This document shows, piece after piece, positions 18,322-26,829 of a stretch of DNA of 30,698 nucleotides. The DNA lies in assembly GCA_027578815.1 (NCBI GenBank), contig JANBTH010000146.1:1-30698 (forward strand). The letters are read 5' to 3'. The position numbers were made by a program, and so were the translations under genes. This stretch comes from Coemansia sp. RSA 1804. Lineage: Eukaryota > Kickxellomycota > Kickxellomycetes > Kickxellales > Kickxellaceae. Below the pieces are notes generated by a model. The model saw nothing but the letters and a program-made list of their open reading frames with translations. It was not told where the DNA came from and made no database searches. The stretch's first letter is position 1; each line of letters opens with the position of its first letter.

Positions 18322-19272
18322 ATGGATGCGCTGCTCAAGTGGGCGATTCTCAACAGCGCCACGGAGAACGAGGACGCGCCAGCAACAACAACACAGCCGC
18401 GCGAGCCGCCCAAGAAGCTAGATCCAGCGGTGATCGACGCAATCCTGGGACGGCCAGCATCGGTGCAGATGACGGAGTGCGTGGAGTCGACCGAGAACGC
18501 CGACACGCCGGTGGAAGCCAAGGCGGTGGCGCTGGACGATCTGGAGATGCTGGTAGAGAACATCGACAACGCAATCAACCTGGCGTCGCTCGGGCTGTGG
18601 CCGCGGCTGATAGCGCTGTACAAAGACGAGGAGCCGACGGTGCGGTCGGGCGCACTGTGGGTGAGCGGAACGGCGGTGCAGAACAACCCGAAGGCACAGC
18701 TTGCGTTCTCCGAACACAGGGGCATGCAGGCGGCGCTGCGGGTGCTGGAGGAGGACCCCGCCACCGATGTGCGCACAAAGGCGCTCTACTGCGTATCGTC
18801 GTTTGTGCGCGGCAACGTCAAGGGTCTGACCGAGTTTGTGGCCGCCGACGGACTGGCCGCGCTGAAGCGTGCGATGGAGCGTGTGGGCGCAAAGGCGGGC
18901 GCCGATGGGTCTTCTGGCGTCACGGCGCTGCTCCAGAAGTCGTTCTTTCTGCTGCGCTCGCTGATTGAGGAGGCCCTGGATGCCGAGACGCCCGAGAACC
19001 TGCGGCCCGGCATGTATCTTCCCAACGCGGTGGTTGAACTTGGGTTTGTTGGCACCGCTGCGGGCGTTCTGCGCAGGATGCTTGGTGCCAACTGCGACGC
19101 GGGCGACCTGGCTCGGGTGTCTGAGCAGATCGCCGGGTTCCTTGTTGCCCTGGGCGCAACAGACAGCGGCAGAAGGGCCATCGACGAGTGCAAGCCGCTG
19201 GCCGATGCTGTGAAGCAGGCCACACCGCTTGTTGATCTGGATACCTCCCAGCTGGACAAGCTCTTCTCGTAA
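18322..19272 (+). CDS. FES1: Hsp70 nucleotide-exchange factor Fes1/HspBP1
   Basis: Intronless, 316 aa, ATG at 18322. The Fes1 N-terminal motif MDALLKWAILNS is followed by KKLDPAVIDAILGRPASVQM (residues 32-50). An all-helical armadillo-like domain (about 70-280) contains the family signature NLASLGLWPRLIALY and GTAVQNNPKAQ (116-126). Family members bind the Hsp70 nucleotide-binding domain and drive ADP release, promoting clearance of misfolded cytosolic proteins. Length is close to yeast Fes1 (290 aa). No signal peptide or ER-retention motif is present, so this is the cytosolic Fes1 and not the ER Sil1. Codon use is strongly GC3-biased. It is divergent from the Vps9 gene and followed about 310 bp later by the Pol delta gene on the same strand. 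Confidence 0.95.
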   Translation: MDALLKWAILNSATENEDAPATTTQPREPPKKLDPAVIDAILGRPASVQMTECVESTENADTPVEAKAVALDDLEMLVENIDNAINLASLGLWPRLIALYKDEEPTVRSGALWVSGTAVQNNPKAQLAFSEHRGMQAALRVLEEDPATDVRTKALYCVSSFVRGNVKGLTEFVAADGLAALKRAMERVGAKAGADGSSGVTALLQKSFFLLRSLIEEALDAETPENLRPGMYLPNAVVELGFVGTAAGVLRRMLGANCDAGDLARVSEQIAGFLVALGATDSGRRAIDECKPLADAVKQATPLVDLDTSQLDKLFS

Positions 19273-19583
19273 CCTTTTTTGAATAACTTTTTTTTCATTT
19301 GCGAACAATTAGATTTTGGGCTGATCCAGATAGCGGCCTTGATCGCGCAAGAGAAAGCTGGGCTTCACGCGATGGCAGTGACGAAAATGGCGTTTGGCTA
19401 GCTAGGCTAGCGCTCTCCTTCTTTTGTTTAGAGATCGCTTTAAAGTAAATATAACAATAACAGCCAGCCAGCCAGCCCGCTGCTTTCCACAGTACCATCA
19501 GCCTCCTTGCGCCTTTGTAATTCCTTTCCTTTTACTTTCGTTGCCGGCGTTGCCTTCGCATTCGACAAAACCGCAGCAGAATA
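19273..19583. other. Spacer: Fes1 3' flank and Pol delta subunit promoter
   Basis: 311 bp with a CTAGCTAGGCTAGC palindromic cluster near 19400 and four CAGC tetranucleotide units at 19461-19476. No gene is seen. Confidence 0.5.
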
Positions 19584-20969
19584 ATGCCAAAGAACGAACC
19601 GCTGGTGGTCCAGCGCGCAAAGCAAGCCGGCCATGGCACACAGCAGGTAAGCAGTGGCGAGAATGGAGCACAGAGCTTCCGGATAAGCGGACGGCGCGTG
19701 TACACGCGGCAGTTTGACCGGCTGTACTACAAGCGGCTCAACGAGCTGAAGCCGCTGGTGGCCGAGCAGGCCAGGCGGCGCTGGGGCGGGAGCAAGATCC
19801 AGTGGACGCCCAAGGTGCTGAATGTCGAGGGGCCTGGGCTGACGTACATAGTCGGCACGGTGTTTATCGACAGCGACGCCAAGCCCAGCACGCTGGACGA
19901 GGTCGAGAGGACGCACTGGATTGCCGACCCGATCGTGGCGGCCGACGAGGAGGGCGATGGCAGCTACAGGGCGCACGAGAGTGCCGTGGTGCATCTGGAG
20001 GATGAGTCTGGCCGCATCCGCCTGGTGGGCAAGGAGATGGCCAAGGCCACGCTTGCGTCGGGTGTCGTGGCTGCTGTTCTAGGCGCCGAGACGCCCAGCG
20101 GCGAGTTCGATGTGGCCGAGCTATGCTTTGCCGGGATGCCGGATGCGCAGCCGCCGCTTCCGCAAACACCCAGCGGCGGCAACGCCGAGTACGTGGCCTT
20201 TGTCTCGGGCCTCAACGCAACCATCGACCAGCCCGTGACGCTGGAGATGCAGCTTCTGGCCGAGTACATTCTGGGCAGTCTGGGCTCAGAGGACACGCAG
20301 CGGGCGTGCGCCCAGATCGTGCAGGTCGTGGTTGCCGGCGATCTGATGGAGCTGCCGGTTCCGCCGCTGGGCCACACGGAGGATCCAAAGGCCAACGACC
20401 GCCGTGCCTCTGCCAAGCTGGTTGCGCAGGTCGACGACTTCCTTGCCGACATTGCCGCCAGCGTCCCGCTGCTCGTGATGCCCGGCAGAGGCGACCCCGC
20501 CGACGTCTCGATGCCGCAGCAACCTATCAACCGCGGCATGTTTGGCCAGAGCCGCCAGTTCTCTGGCTTTGTGTCCACCACCAACCCGGCCTGCCTCGCC
20601 GTCAATGGCGTCTCGCTCCTCGGCACGTCTGGCCAGAACATCGACGACCTCAGGCACTACGCCGTCAATGGCGAGTCTGCGTGCCAGCTTGCCGCCGAGT
20701 CTCTGCGGTGGCGACATATCGCCCCAACTGCGCCCGACACGCTGTGGTGCTATCCGTTTACCGACCGCGACCCCTTTATCCTCGAGCACTCGCCGCACGT
20801 GTACTTTGTCGGCAACCAGGATGCCGCCGACTCCGCCTGGGCAGCTGCCGAGGCTTCTGGCGCAAGGACACGTGTGCTGACTGTGCCGGTGTTTAAAAGC
20901 AGCCACAAGATCGTCCTGCTCAATCTAAGCACTCTGGACTGCACAGTTGTGCACGTTGGCCGCAAGTGA
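19584..20969 (+). CDS. POLD2: DNA polymerase delta small subunit (POLD2/Pol31/Cdc1)
   Basis: Intronless, 461 aa, ATG at 19584; human POLD2 and fission yeast Cdc1 are of similar length. The N-terminal RRVYTRQFDRLYYKRLNEL (residues 37-55) is typical of the family. An OB fold follows (about 80-180, with the characteristic VEGPGLTYIVGTVF), then the inactivated calcineurin-like phosphoesterase domain (204-430): YVAFVSGLNA, VPLLVMPGRGDPAD, LLGTSGQNIDDL, HVYFVGNQ and VPVFKSSHKIVLLNL. The subunit bridges the Pol3 catalytic chain to Pol32 and stabilises the lagging-strand replicase. In this family the phosphoesterase residues are degenerate, and that holds here (GRGDPAD in place of metal ligands). A GTAAGC at 19648 looks like a splice donor, but no acceptor is needed. 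Confidence 0.95.
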   Translation: MPKNEPLVVQRAKQAGHGTQQVSSGENGAQSFRISGRRVYTRQFDRLYYKRLNELKPLVAEQARRRWGGSKIQWTPKVLNVEGPGLTYIVGTVFIDSDAKPSTLDEVERTHWIADPIVAADEEGDGSYRAHESAVVHLEDESGRIRLVGKEMAKATLASGVVAAVLGAETPSGEFDVAELCFAGMPDAQPPLPQTPSGGNAEYVAFVSGLNATIDQPVTLEMQLLAEYILGSLGSEDTQRACAQIVQVVVAGDLMELPVPPLGHTEDPKANDRRASAKLVAQVDDFLADIAASVPLLVMPGRGDPADVSMPQQPINRGMFGQSRQFSGFVSTTNPACLAVNGVSLLGTSGQNIDDLRHYAVNGESACQLAAESLRWRHIAPTAPDTLWCYPFTDRDPFILEHSPHVYFVGNQDAADSAWAAAEASGARTRVLTVPVFKSSHKIVLLNLSTLDCTVVHVGRK

Positions 20970-21147
20970 TCAAGAAAAGCATAGTCGGTGTATTTCATCT
21001 CCTCCCTTCTTCTTCTTCCCCTTTCCTACCTTTTTTCATATGCGAGCCTGGGTGGAACATTAAAAGTATAGTCGGCTCCAATAAGCTTGCATGCATGGGT
21101 GCAAGAATGAATTCCATTAACAACACAAGACGGAAACAGCACAGAGA

Positions 21148-21828
21148 CTAGCGGAAGTAGAATCCCTCAAGCGCCATCCACTGCGCATTGGCATCGGCCT
21201 TCTTTCCGGCGCTCACCTCCTGGTGGCCAGAAATCGGCTGTCTGTATTTTTTGTTAGGCAGCGACTGCAAGTACTTTCCGGTGTCCACATGCTTGAAGTA
21301 AACGGGAGCCTCGCGGAGCCAGAACTTTGCCGCGCCCTTGGCAGCACACTCGACCGTCCAGAAGTCGCCCGCATCCCGGCCCTCGTACCCGGACACCTCC
21401 TGGTTACCCGACATGGGCGACTTGTGGTTCCCGTGCGAATGCAGCGAATGGCTGGTGTCGCTGTTGACCAGGCGGATTCGCGACCCGCACGGGATTCGCG
21501 ACCCGCGTGCGGCTTCGGGTTCTGAAGCGGCTTCGGAATCCGGGGCCAATTCGATTGCCCAGAGCGCCTTCGTTTGGGACGCATCCGATTGCGTCGTCAC
21601 TGCTTGCTGCTGACTGCCTGTGCCGTACCCGACCTGGGGCATCGTCAGCCGGGTGTTTGATTTCGTGTGTGATAGCTTTAGTGTGCTTCCGCTTGTAACG
21701 TACTCCCACCCGTCCTCGATACCTCCTCCTGCTGCATCGGCCTGTGCGGCTGAAACCAACAGCATACTGCCGCAGCAACCCGCGATTGCGACCACCACTG
21801 CTGTTGCTGCTGCTGCTGTAAGACGCAT
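21148..21828 (-). CDS. SDF2: SDF2-like MIR-domain protein of the secretory pathway
   Basis: Intronless, 226 aa, ATG at 21828. A hydrophobic Ala/Val signal peptide (about 1-30) is followed by three MIR repeats: WEYVTSGSTLKLSH...GYGTGSQQQAVT (41-78), CGSRIRLVNSDTSHSLHSH...SGNQEVSGYEG (114-150) and LREAPVYFKHVDTGKYLQS...GHQEVSA (171-207), ending WMALEGFYFR. SDF2 proteins associate with ER chaperones and O-mannosyltransferases in quality control. Oddities: the first repeat has LTMP where the family has LHSH; the chain ends EGFYFR with no HDEL/KDEL-type retrieval signal; and an 18-bp duplication makes GSRI occur twice between repeats 1 and 2. It is convergent with the Pol delta gene, 178 bp apart. 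Confidence 0.88.
   Translation of the reverse strand: MRLTAAAATAVVVAIAGCCGSMLLVSAAQADAAGGGIEDGWEYVTSGSTLKLSHTKSNTRLTMPQVGYGTGSQQQAVTTQSDASQTKALWAIELAPDSEAASEPEAARGSRIPCGSRIRLVNSDTSHSLHSHGNHKSPMSGNQEVSGYEGRDAGDFWTVECAAKGAAKFWLREAPVYFKHVDTGKYLQSLPNKKYRQPISGHQEVSAGKKADANAQWMALEGFYFR
21474..21506. repeat. 15-bp direct repeat, period 18, inside the SDF2-like gene
   Basis: GGATTCGCGACCCGC occurs at 21474-21488 and again at 21492-21506. The in-frame duplication encodes two GSRI units joined by PC on the minus strand. Confidence 0.9.
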
Positions 21829-23044
21829 TGCTACTAATTATTTATGTTTTTGCGACAGAAATATGTGATAAAAAGGCGATAGGGACAAAATGCAGTTTGA
21901 TGGCGGGGGGGGGGAAGCTGGTTTAGCTTCTGCGTGAATGGAATAATAGCCAACGCATAACACAAAAATAAATGAACGTTAGCTCCCCAATCGATTCCGA
22001 TCACAATTTGTCGTGAGGAAAGGGAAAAAATGGCGAAAAAAAGTAGCCAGGTATAGCAAGCAGCCAAAAAGCGAAAATGGGGGCATACACTTTTTTTTTT
22101 TGATGACCAGCTTTTTTCTGCCCATTTATCCCTCTTTTTTCTTCCCTTCTACTTTCCTTTTCTTTCTTTCCTTTCCTTCTTTCTCTTTAGACTTTTTTCA
22201 CTACCAATCTTTTTCCTTCTCATTTAGATTTGTACTGAATAACTTAATCTGCTTGTCACTCCAGACTCACTCGCATATTTTCTTGCCAGTTATCCCATAC
22301 CACAAATCCCAAAGACAGTTAGGTCAATTAGCACCTTCTTTTCTCTAGCTACTCTTTTTCTCCCCATTTCCAATGAACAGTGGAGCATTTTGCTGCCGCC
22401 AACCTGCCCAGTTTAAGCTGCCAAACGTTTCTTTCGGCCAGGACGCGCTTGCCTTCCTCTCCCCCTCCTGCACCAACATTTGCCACTAGGCTCTTTGCTT
22501 CCACGGCTTCACGCTGGACTCCTTTACCGTAGCCCGCTTCATTGCTCCTCTACGCTTCTGGCGTCCTCCCTGACAGCCTTTAACCCACTGCCTTTCTTTT
22601 ACTTTTGTCTACAGACCACAAATCTGCGGGCAGACTTACAGAAGGAGTTAAACCTGCTTGCTACAACATAGACGCTCTATTTGCTTGATATATATATAAA
22701 AGACACTTGCGCTCACTTTTTTGCTGAAGAGGAATTGCAGACTTTTCTTTCTTTTCTCTCTAGTATATACGTGTGCGTGTGTGTCGCTTTTGGGGTTACA
22801 TTTCCAGTCTACTTTACCCAACATCTGCTTCTGCTTCTTTTTCACTCTTAATATCCACTCTACTCTTTAGCTCAGCTGCAGATAATTTACCTAGTAAAAG
22901 GCTAGCTGCACAGAAAAGAAAGCAGATAATAAAAGTAGCCCTTTCTTTGTCCGCTTTTTTCCTTGAGACTTTTTCGGTTCTATAATTAGTCTTTTTTTGA
23001 CTGATATTTCTTTTTGTAACGGCAGGCAATCTATCAACTTCCAG
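21829..23044. promoter_or_regulatory. Long divergent region: SDF2 promoter and PRL phosphatase promoter/leader
   Basis: 1,216 bp. From 21829 to about 22080 it is purine-rich with a 10-G run at 21905-21914. From 22086 to about 22260 it is almost pure pyrimidine on the plus strand. A GC-richer island (22370-22500) carries a 38-codon ATG-initiated open frame (22373-22489). After that there is no ATG until the PRL start at 23045. Just before the start, CTGATATTTCTTTTTGTAACGGCAG resembles the 3' end of a 5' UTR intron. Confidence 0.5.
22689..22702 (+). promoter_or_regulatory. Candidate TATA box of the PRL phosphatase gene
   Basis: TATATATATAAAAG lies about 345 bp upstream of the ATG, and the sequence from here to the start has no ATG. 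That would suit transcription starting shortly downstream. Confidence 0.4.
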
Positions 23045-24571
23045 ATGGACAAGATGGTGTCGGTTTCCAACTACCACACTCCTGGTATCAATGGCAGAAA
23101 GACGCTGGGCAGGCCCTCTCCTTTGACCATTAGCTTCTCGCTTATCGAGTACGACAAGGGCCACCGCTTCCTCATCATGGATTGCCCCACCGACAGCACG
23201 ATCTCTTTGTATATCAAGGTAAATATCGTTGTGGTGTCTTTTTCCTTTTCTTTTATCAGCATGCTTTCTTTTGTTTTTATGCGACGATGTTTTGAAACTC
23301 TTTGCTGTGGTCATCCATCGACACCCCCTTCCTTTTCTCCCCTTGTTGAGGTTGTCTTTTGATTTTACGCATCTGTGCTAATCCAATCCACCAAAACAAA
23401 GCAATGAAGGATGCAAAGGTATAGGAGTTTGACCGTCTTAACGTCACCGACGTCGTTCGGGTATGCGAGCCCACCTACCACAAGGACCGGCTGGAGCAGC
23501 GCAACGTTCGTGTCCATGACCTGCCATTCAAGGACGGCGATGTGCCTCCTTCGTCCGTGCTCAAGCAGTGGCTGGAGGTGGTGCATGAGTCATTCAAAAC
23601 CACCGCGGCTAATGCAAAGAACGATGCAACCAAGTCGGCCGCCCCAACCACTATTGCCGTCCATTGTGTTGCCGGACTCGGTCGTGCCCCCGTGCTTGTT
23701 GCTGGTAAGTTTTCTTTTGCATTGCATTATATTGTTCTGGCTGTGTGCACCATCTTCCTTACAAGGCTAGGAGAAAAAGAAAGACTTGTCTTCTTTCCTT
23801 TATCCCGCTCTTTGTATATGAGCAAAGGCATGTGGTCTCTATTATCCCCCGCCGTCGCCTCTATTCTCGGTGTTTTTTCCACTTCATTTGTCTGTGCTAA
23901 TTGAGTCAACTACAAAGACAGACGTCAGAAGCTGCCAGTAGTAGCGCTGTATATTCTGTACATTTGCCCCGGTGTTTTAAATGTAAACTTCTGCGCCATA
24001 CTACATGTCCTTTGACCGCTGCCAATTGTTGTGCGTGATAGATGGACAGGGTGACATAATCTCTAGCAATCTAGTTGTTAGAATAATGAATTCCTCCCTT
24101 CTCCCTTCTTTCTTTCTTATTTTCTTCCGCCTATATTTCTTGAACCACACACACCCCTTTCCAATTAATGTACATGTATCATTAACTAACAAATGTGAGC
24201 TTTTTTCTCTTTGCATCAAGGTGCGCTGATTTTTTATTTATTCCTTCTGACTTTTTATTGTAGTTGCGCTGATTGAGCGGGGAATGGATCCCCTGGATGC
24301 TATCGAGCATGTCCGCAACAAGCGGCGGGGAGCATTCAACAACCGCCAGATTGCCTATCTAGCAGAGAACTACAAGCGGTCGTCGGCTTTCAAGAGCGCC
24401 AATAAAATACTGATTGGCTCCTCCATCCGTTCCAGCCCAATTACCAGCAGTGCAAATGTTGTTTCCGATCAACAGCAGCATGACTACCATGATTCGCACC
24501 AGCCTGCAACTAACCCTACCACCACCACCCATATGTCCATCTTTAAAAAGATGTTCTTTGGCTCGCATTGA
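23045..24571 (+). CDS. PRL: PRL-type (PTP4A) dual-specificity phosphatase without a CAAX box
   Basis: Three exons, 23045-23218, 23425-23704 and 24264-24571, joined in phases 0 and 1, give 253 aa. The ATG at 23045 is the only one close upstream; the open frame before it begins at TTG. PRL markers: the N-terminal strand HRFLIMDCPTDSTISLYI (40-57), VTDVVRVCEPTYHKDRLE (66-82), LPFKDGDVPP with general acid Asp95, and the P-loop HCVAGLGRAPVLVA (nucleophile Cys139, Arg145), including the Ala after Arg that is typical of PRLs. After the fold (ending near 210) a Gln/His/Thr/Pro-rich tail ends SIFKKMFFGSH, where animal PRLs have a polybasic stretch and prenylated CCxQ. PRLs bind CNNM magnesium transporters and turn over slowly. 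At 253 aa it is longer than the roughly 170 aa of animal PRLs. Confidence 0.9.
23219..23424 (+). other. Intron 1 of the PRL gene (206 nt)
   Basis: Donor AAG|GTAAAT, acceptor GGTATAG|GAG, with a CTAAT branch-like sequence about 45 nt before the acceptor. Joining is in phase 0 and links YIK to EFDRLNVTDVV, as expected for PRL. Confidence 0.88.
23705..24263 (+). other. Intron 2 of the PRL gene (559 nt)
   Basis: Donor GCTG|GTAAGT just after the P-loop; acceptor TTCTGACTTTTTATTGTAG|TT. The phase 1 join restores VLVAVALIERGMDPLDAIEHVR. It is markedly longer than the other introns in the window and contains no recognisable gene. A second acceptor-like site lies at 24220 (see findings). Confidence 0.85.
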
Positions 24572-24983
24572 CTATCTGTGTCATTTTCCTTGGCTCATAA
24601 CGTGTTCGAGTGTGAGAGAACCAAATGGTTGCGGATAGGTTCTTTTTTTAATTGATGGATGAAGGGAGGGGGGAAAAGGGTGAAAAGGTGGTTCACGGCT
24701 TTCTCTTGTTTTTTGCTTGGTAACAGATATGTTGGAGTTGAAGACATGTATGGATAACAACCAACATGGTCGCTTTATTGTTGCTTTATCTCTTTGATTG
24801 GTGAAGAAAAAGCGACAATAGATGGATGTTTCCATTTTCATTTCAACTATAGTAACTTTTCATTGCATAACTTTCTTTTTTTCACTTCCATCCTTTTTTC
24901 ATATATCTTTTTAACTTTTTTTTTATAGATTTCATGTCAAATCATCCAAAACAGTCAACTTGGAGAGAGAAAGGTGTTTCTTT
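24572..24983. other. Convergent 3' spacer between PRL and BRCT genes
   Basis: 412 bp, A/T-rich with several T runs between 24870 and 24930. No gene is seen. Confidence 0.6.
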
Positions 24984-26474
24984 TTAGTCTTTTTGATATA
25001 TGATCTTGTTTGCGGATATACAGTCGAATAACCACGGCGTTGTTCTGCACGGAACAGTGGCCTTGGTTATCTGGGCAATGGACTGCAGCGAGAGGAATTG
25101 GTTTGCAGGGTAGAGGTCGTCCAGATCAACAAGAACAAAAAGGGGCTTGTCTTTGGTTACTGGAAGCTCAAACATGCGGCGGTATTTTCGGGGCAGGCTC
25201 CGGATTAGATCAGCAGCCATGTTCCGATCTGGTGTGCGTGCGCCAGTGGATTTATTGCGCAGGCGAGGGGACTTTACCATGCGGCGCCCATCGTCAGAAC
25301 CAGGTTCTTCTTCTCTATCGTATGATTGACTGCTGATTTCATCTGCGCCGACAGGGGCCACCAGCTCATCGACAACCTCAGCACCAGCAACGGTGACAAG
25401 AGCCCTGAGATCCTCCAGCGTGTGGGTGTTGTTGCTCAATGGATTCCTGCTACTGTTCCACAAATGTACCTGGTACCCGCTCAGCAGCTCACCAACAGAA
25501 CGGGGTGGCGGCAATCCTTCGTCAGCCAGCGCACACTCGGGCATTGCAGTGTCGCCGTGAATCAAAAACCCGGTTTCCGGCAACAGTTTCCGAGCCCTGG
25601 CGCACTCGACCAGCCATTCGGGAGCCACCGCACGGGCCCCGCACACCAGTCCCGCCACGTACTTGAACGTCCTTGCTGCTCTCCGCTGCTTGTCAACCGG
25701 CGCCACCAAATGCGTACACCACCGCTGGCCCTTTGGTGACGACCACAAGGCGCCGGACTCTGTCGGGTTGCTGCGGTTATTTGTCCTTGCTCTGCACGCA
25801 TTGTGCAGGACACTCATGTCGCTATGGACGGATACCGCGTACTTTGCCTTGCTGCTGCTGCTAGCGAATCCCTGTGCTGAAATTGTGGCCGCTGCACTCT
25901 GGATCCGCTTCAACTGGGTCCCTGCCAGTCCCGTTGTCTGTATGACAATCCGAACCACCTGGTCATCACCGCTGCCTTCGCTTCGACCTGTCGCTAAACG
26001 ATCTTTGGTTCTCTTCTTTTCGACCCACCCTTCCACCACTGTTTCTTTTCCCTCTTGTTTGCGCTTGCTTTCTCTTGATAGCCTCCGCGTTCTGCTACCG
26101 CCGTCGCTTGTCTTTACCGTACCCTCCCGGGTGCGCCGTTCTCCCGTAGACACAGCATGGTTCTCGGCAATGGCGGTAAACTGTTTCTTCTGCTTCTTGG
26201 TGGTTGGAGACGACGGCACGGACCGGTTGCCCGAGCGTCTGGATGACCGAGGGCTCCGCTTTGGCGAGTACGTCGTTACCGGGAGCACTTTGCGTCGTTC
26301 TAGTTTGCTGGTTTCGGTCGTCTCCGCTGCCTTTGTTGGGCTGGCGTCGCTGGCCAGCGGCTGCAGAAAGCTGACGGGGTCGGGAAGATCCAGGTCCGTG
26401 TCGCTGCCGGCATTGATATCGGACGAGTCGTCCACCATCTCCTTTACCAACTTACTAGGCGTTCCCAACATCAT
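24984..26474 (-). CDS. Nuclear BRCT-domain protein, probable DNA-damage-response scaffold
   Basis: Intronless, 496 aa, ATG at 26474 with a second ATG next to it. The first 170 residues are basic and disordered with many SP/TP sites (YSPKRSPRSSRR, SSPTTKKQKK) and nuclear-localisation-like runs. A tandem BRCT region follows. BRCT1 (about 173-305) has VRIVIQTTGLAG, CTHLVAP and the signature Trp in VAPEWLVEC. BRCT2 (about 327-493) has LLSGYQVHL, LVTVAGAEVV, LFVLVDLDD and TPWLFDCI. BRCT2 carries an insert of about 65 charged residues (375-440) containing KSPRLR and RTPDR. The arrangement recalls the C-terminal pairs of MDC1, microcephalin, Brc1 and PTIP, which bind phosphoserine at damaged chromatin. 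I cannot choose among these. Phosphopeptide binding is inference from the TTG in BRCT1. Confidence 0.8.
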   Translation of the reverse strand: MMLGTPSKLVKEMVDDSSDINAGSDTDLDLPDPVSFLQPLASDASPTKAAETTETSKLERRKVLPVTTYSPKRSPRSSRRSGNRSVPSSPTTKKQKKQFTAIAENHAVSTGERRTREGTVKTSDGGSRTRRLSRESKRKQEGKETVVEGWVEKKRTKDRLATGRSEGSGDDQVVRIVIQTTGLAGTQLKRIQSAAATISAQGFASSSSKAKYAVSVHSDMSVLHNACRARTNNRSNPTESGALWSSPKGQRWCTHLVAPVDKQRRAARTFKYVAGLVCGARAVAPEWLVECARARKLLPETGFLIHGDTAMPECALADEGLPPPRSVGELLSGYQVHLWNSSRNPLSNNTHTLEDLRALVTVAGAEVVDELVAPVGADEISSQSYDREEEPGSDDGRRMVKSPRLRNKSTGARTPDRNMAADLIRSLPRKYRRMFELPVTKDKPLFVLVDLDDLYPANQFLSLQSIAQITKATVPCRTTPWLFDCISANKIIYQKD

Positions 26475-26829
26475 ACCCGCTCGAGTATCCTTCTTGCTGT
26501 TGTTTAAAAATAAGTTATTATATCGATATGCAAAAAAAAGTCAGTTAGCTATAAAATGGAATTGCAAAATAACACCAGGTGAGAAGAAAATAACAAAGAA
26601 AGGAAAAGGAAAAGGAAAAGGGAATGCAACGCGTACAGCAAATGCCCAGCGGTTAGCATCGTCCCCTCCCCCTTTTAGCAATCGATAAACTGCGCAGCAG
26701 CTCCTCTGGAAAAACCCTCTTCTGAGAAGGATAGAAATAACATATTGAAACAAATCTGGAGAGAAAAAGGATAAACGGATGGGGAATTATTAATGACAAA
26801 TGCCTGTGGATTTCATTTTCTTTTTGGTT
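26475..26829. other. Spacer: BRCT gene promoter and Cdk8 3' flank
   Basis: 355 bp, with an AAAGGAAAAGG purine repeat at 26598-26620. No gene is seen. Confidence 0.6.

Noticed and set aside
19647..19672. GTAAGC splice-donor-like site in the Pol delta subunit gene
   Set aside because: The frame is open through it and the only nearby acceptor would make an intron of about 25 nt.
25663..26688. 341-codon plus-strand frame opposite the BRCT gene
   Set aside because: The translation is low in family-like sequence, while the minus strand encodes two BRCT domains.
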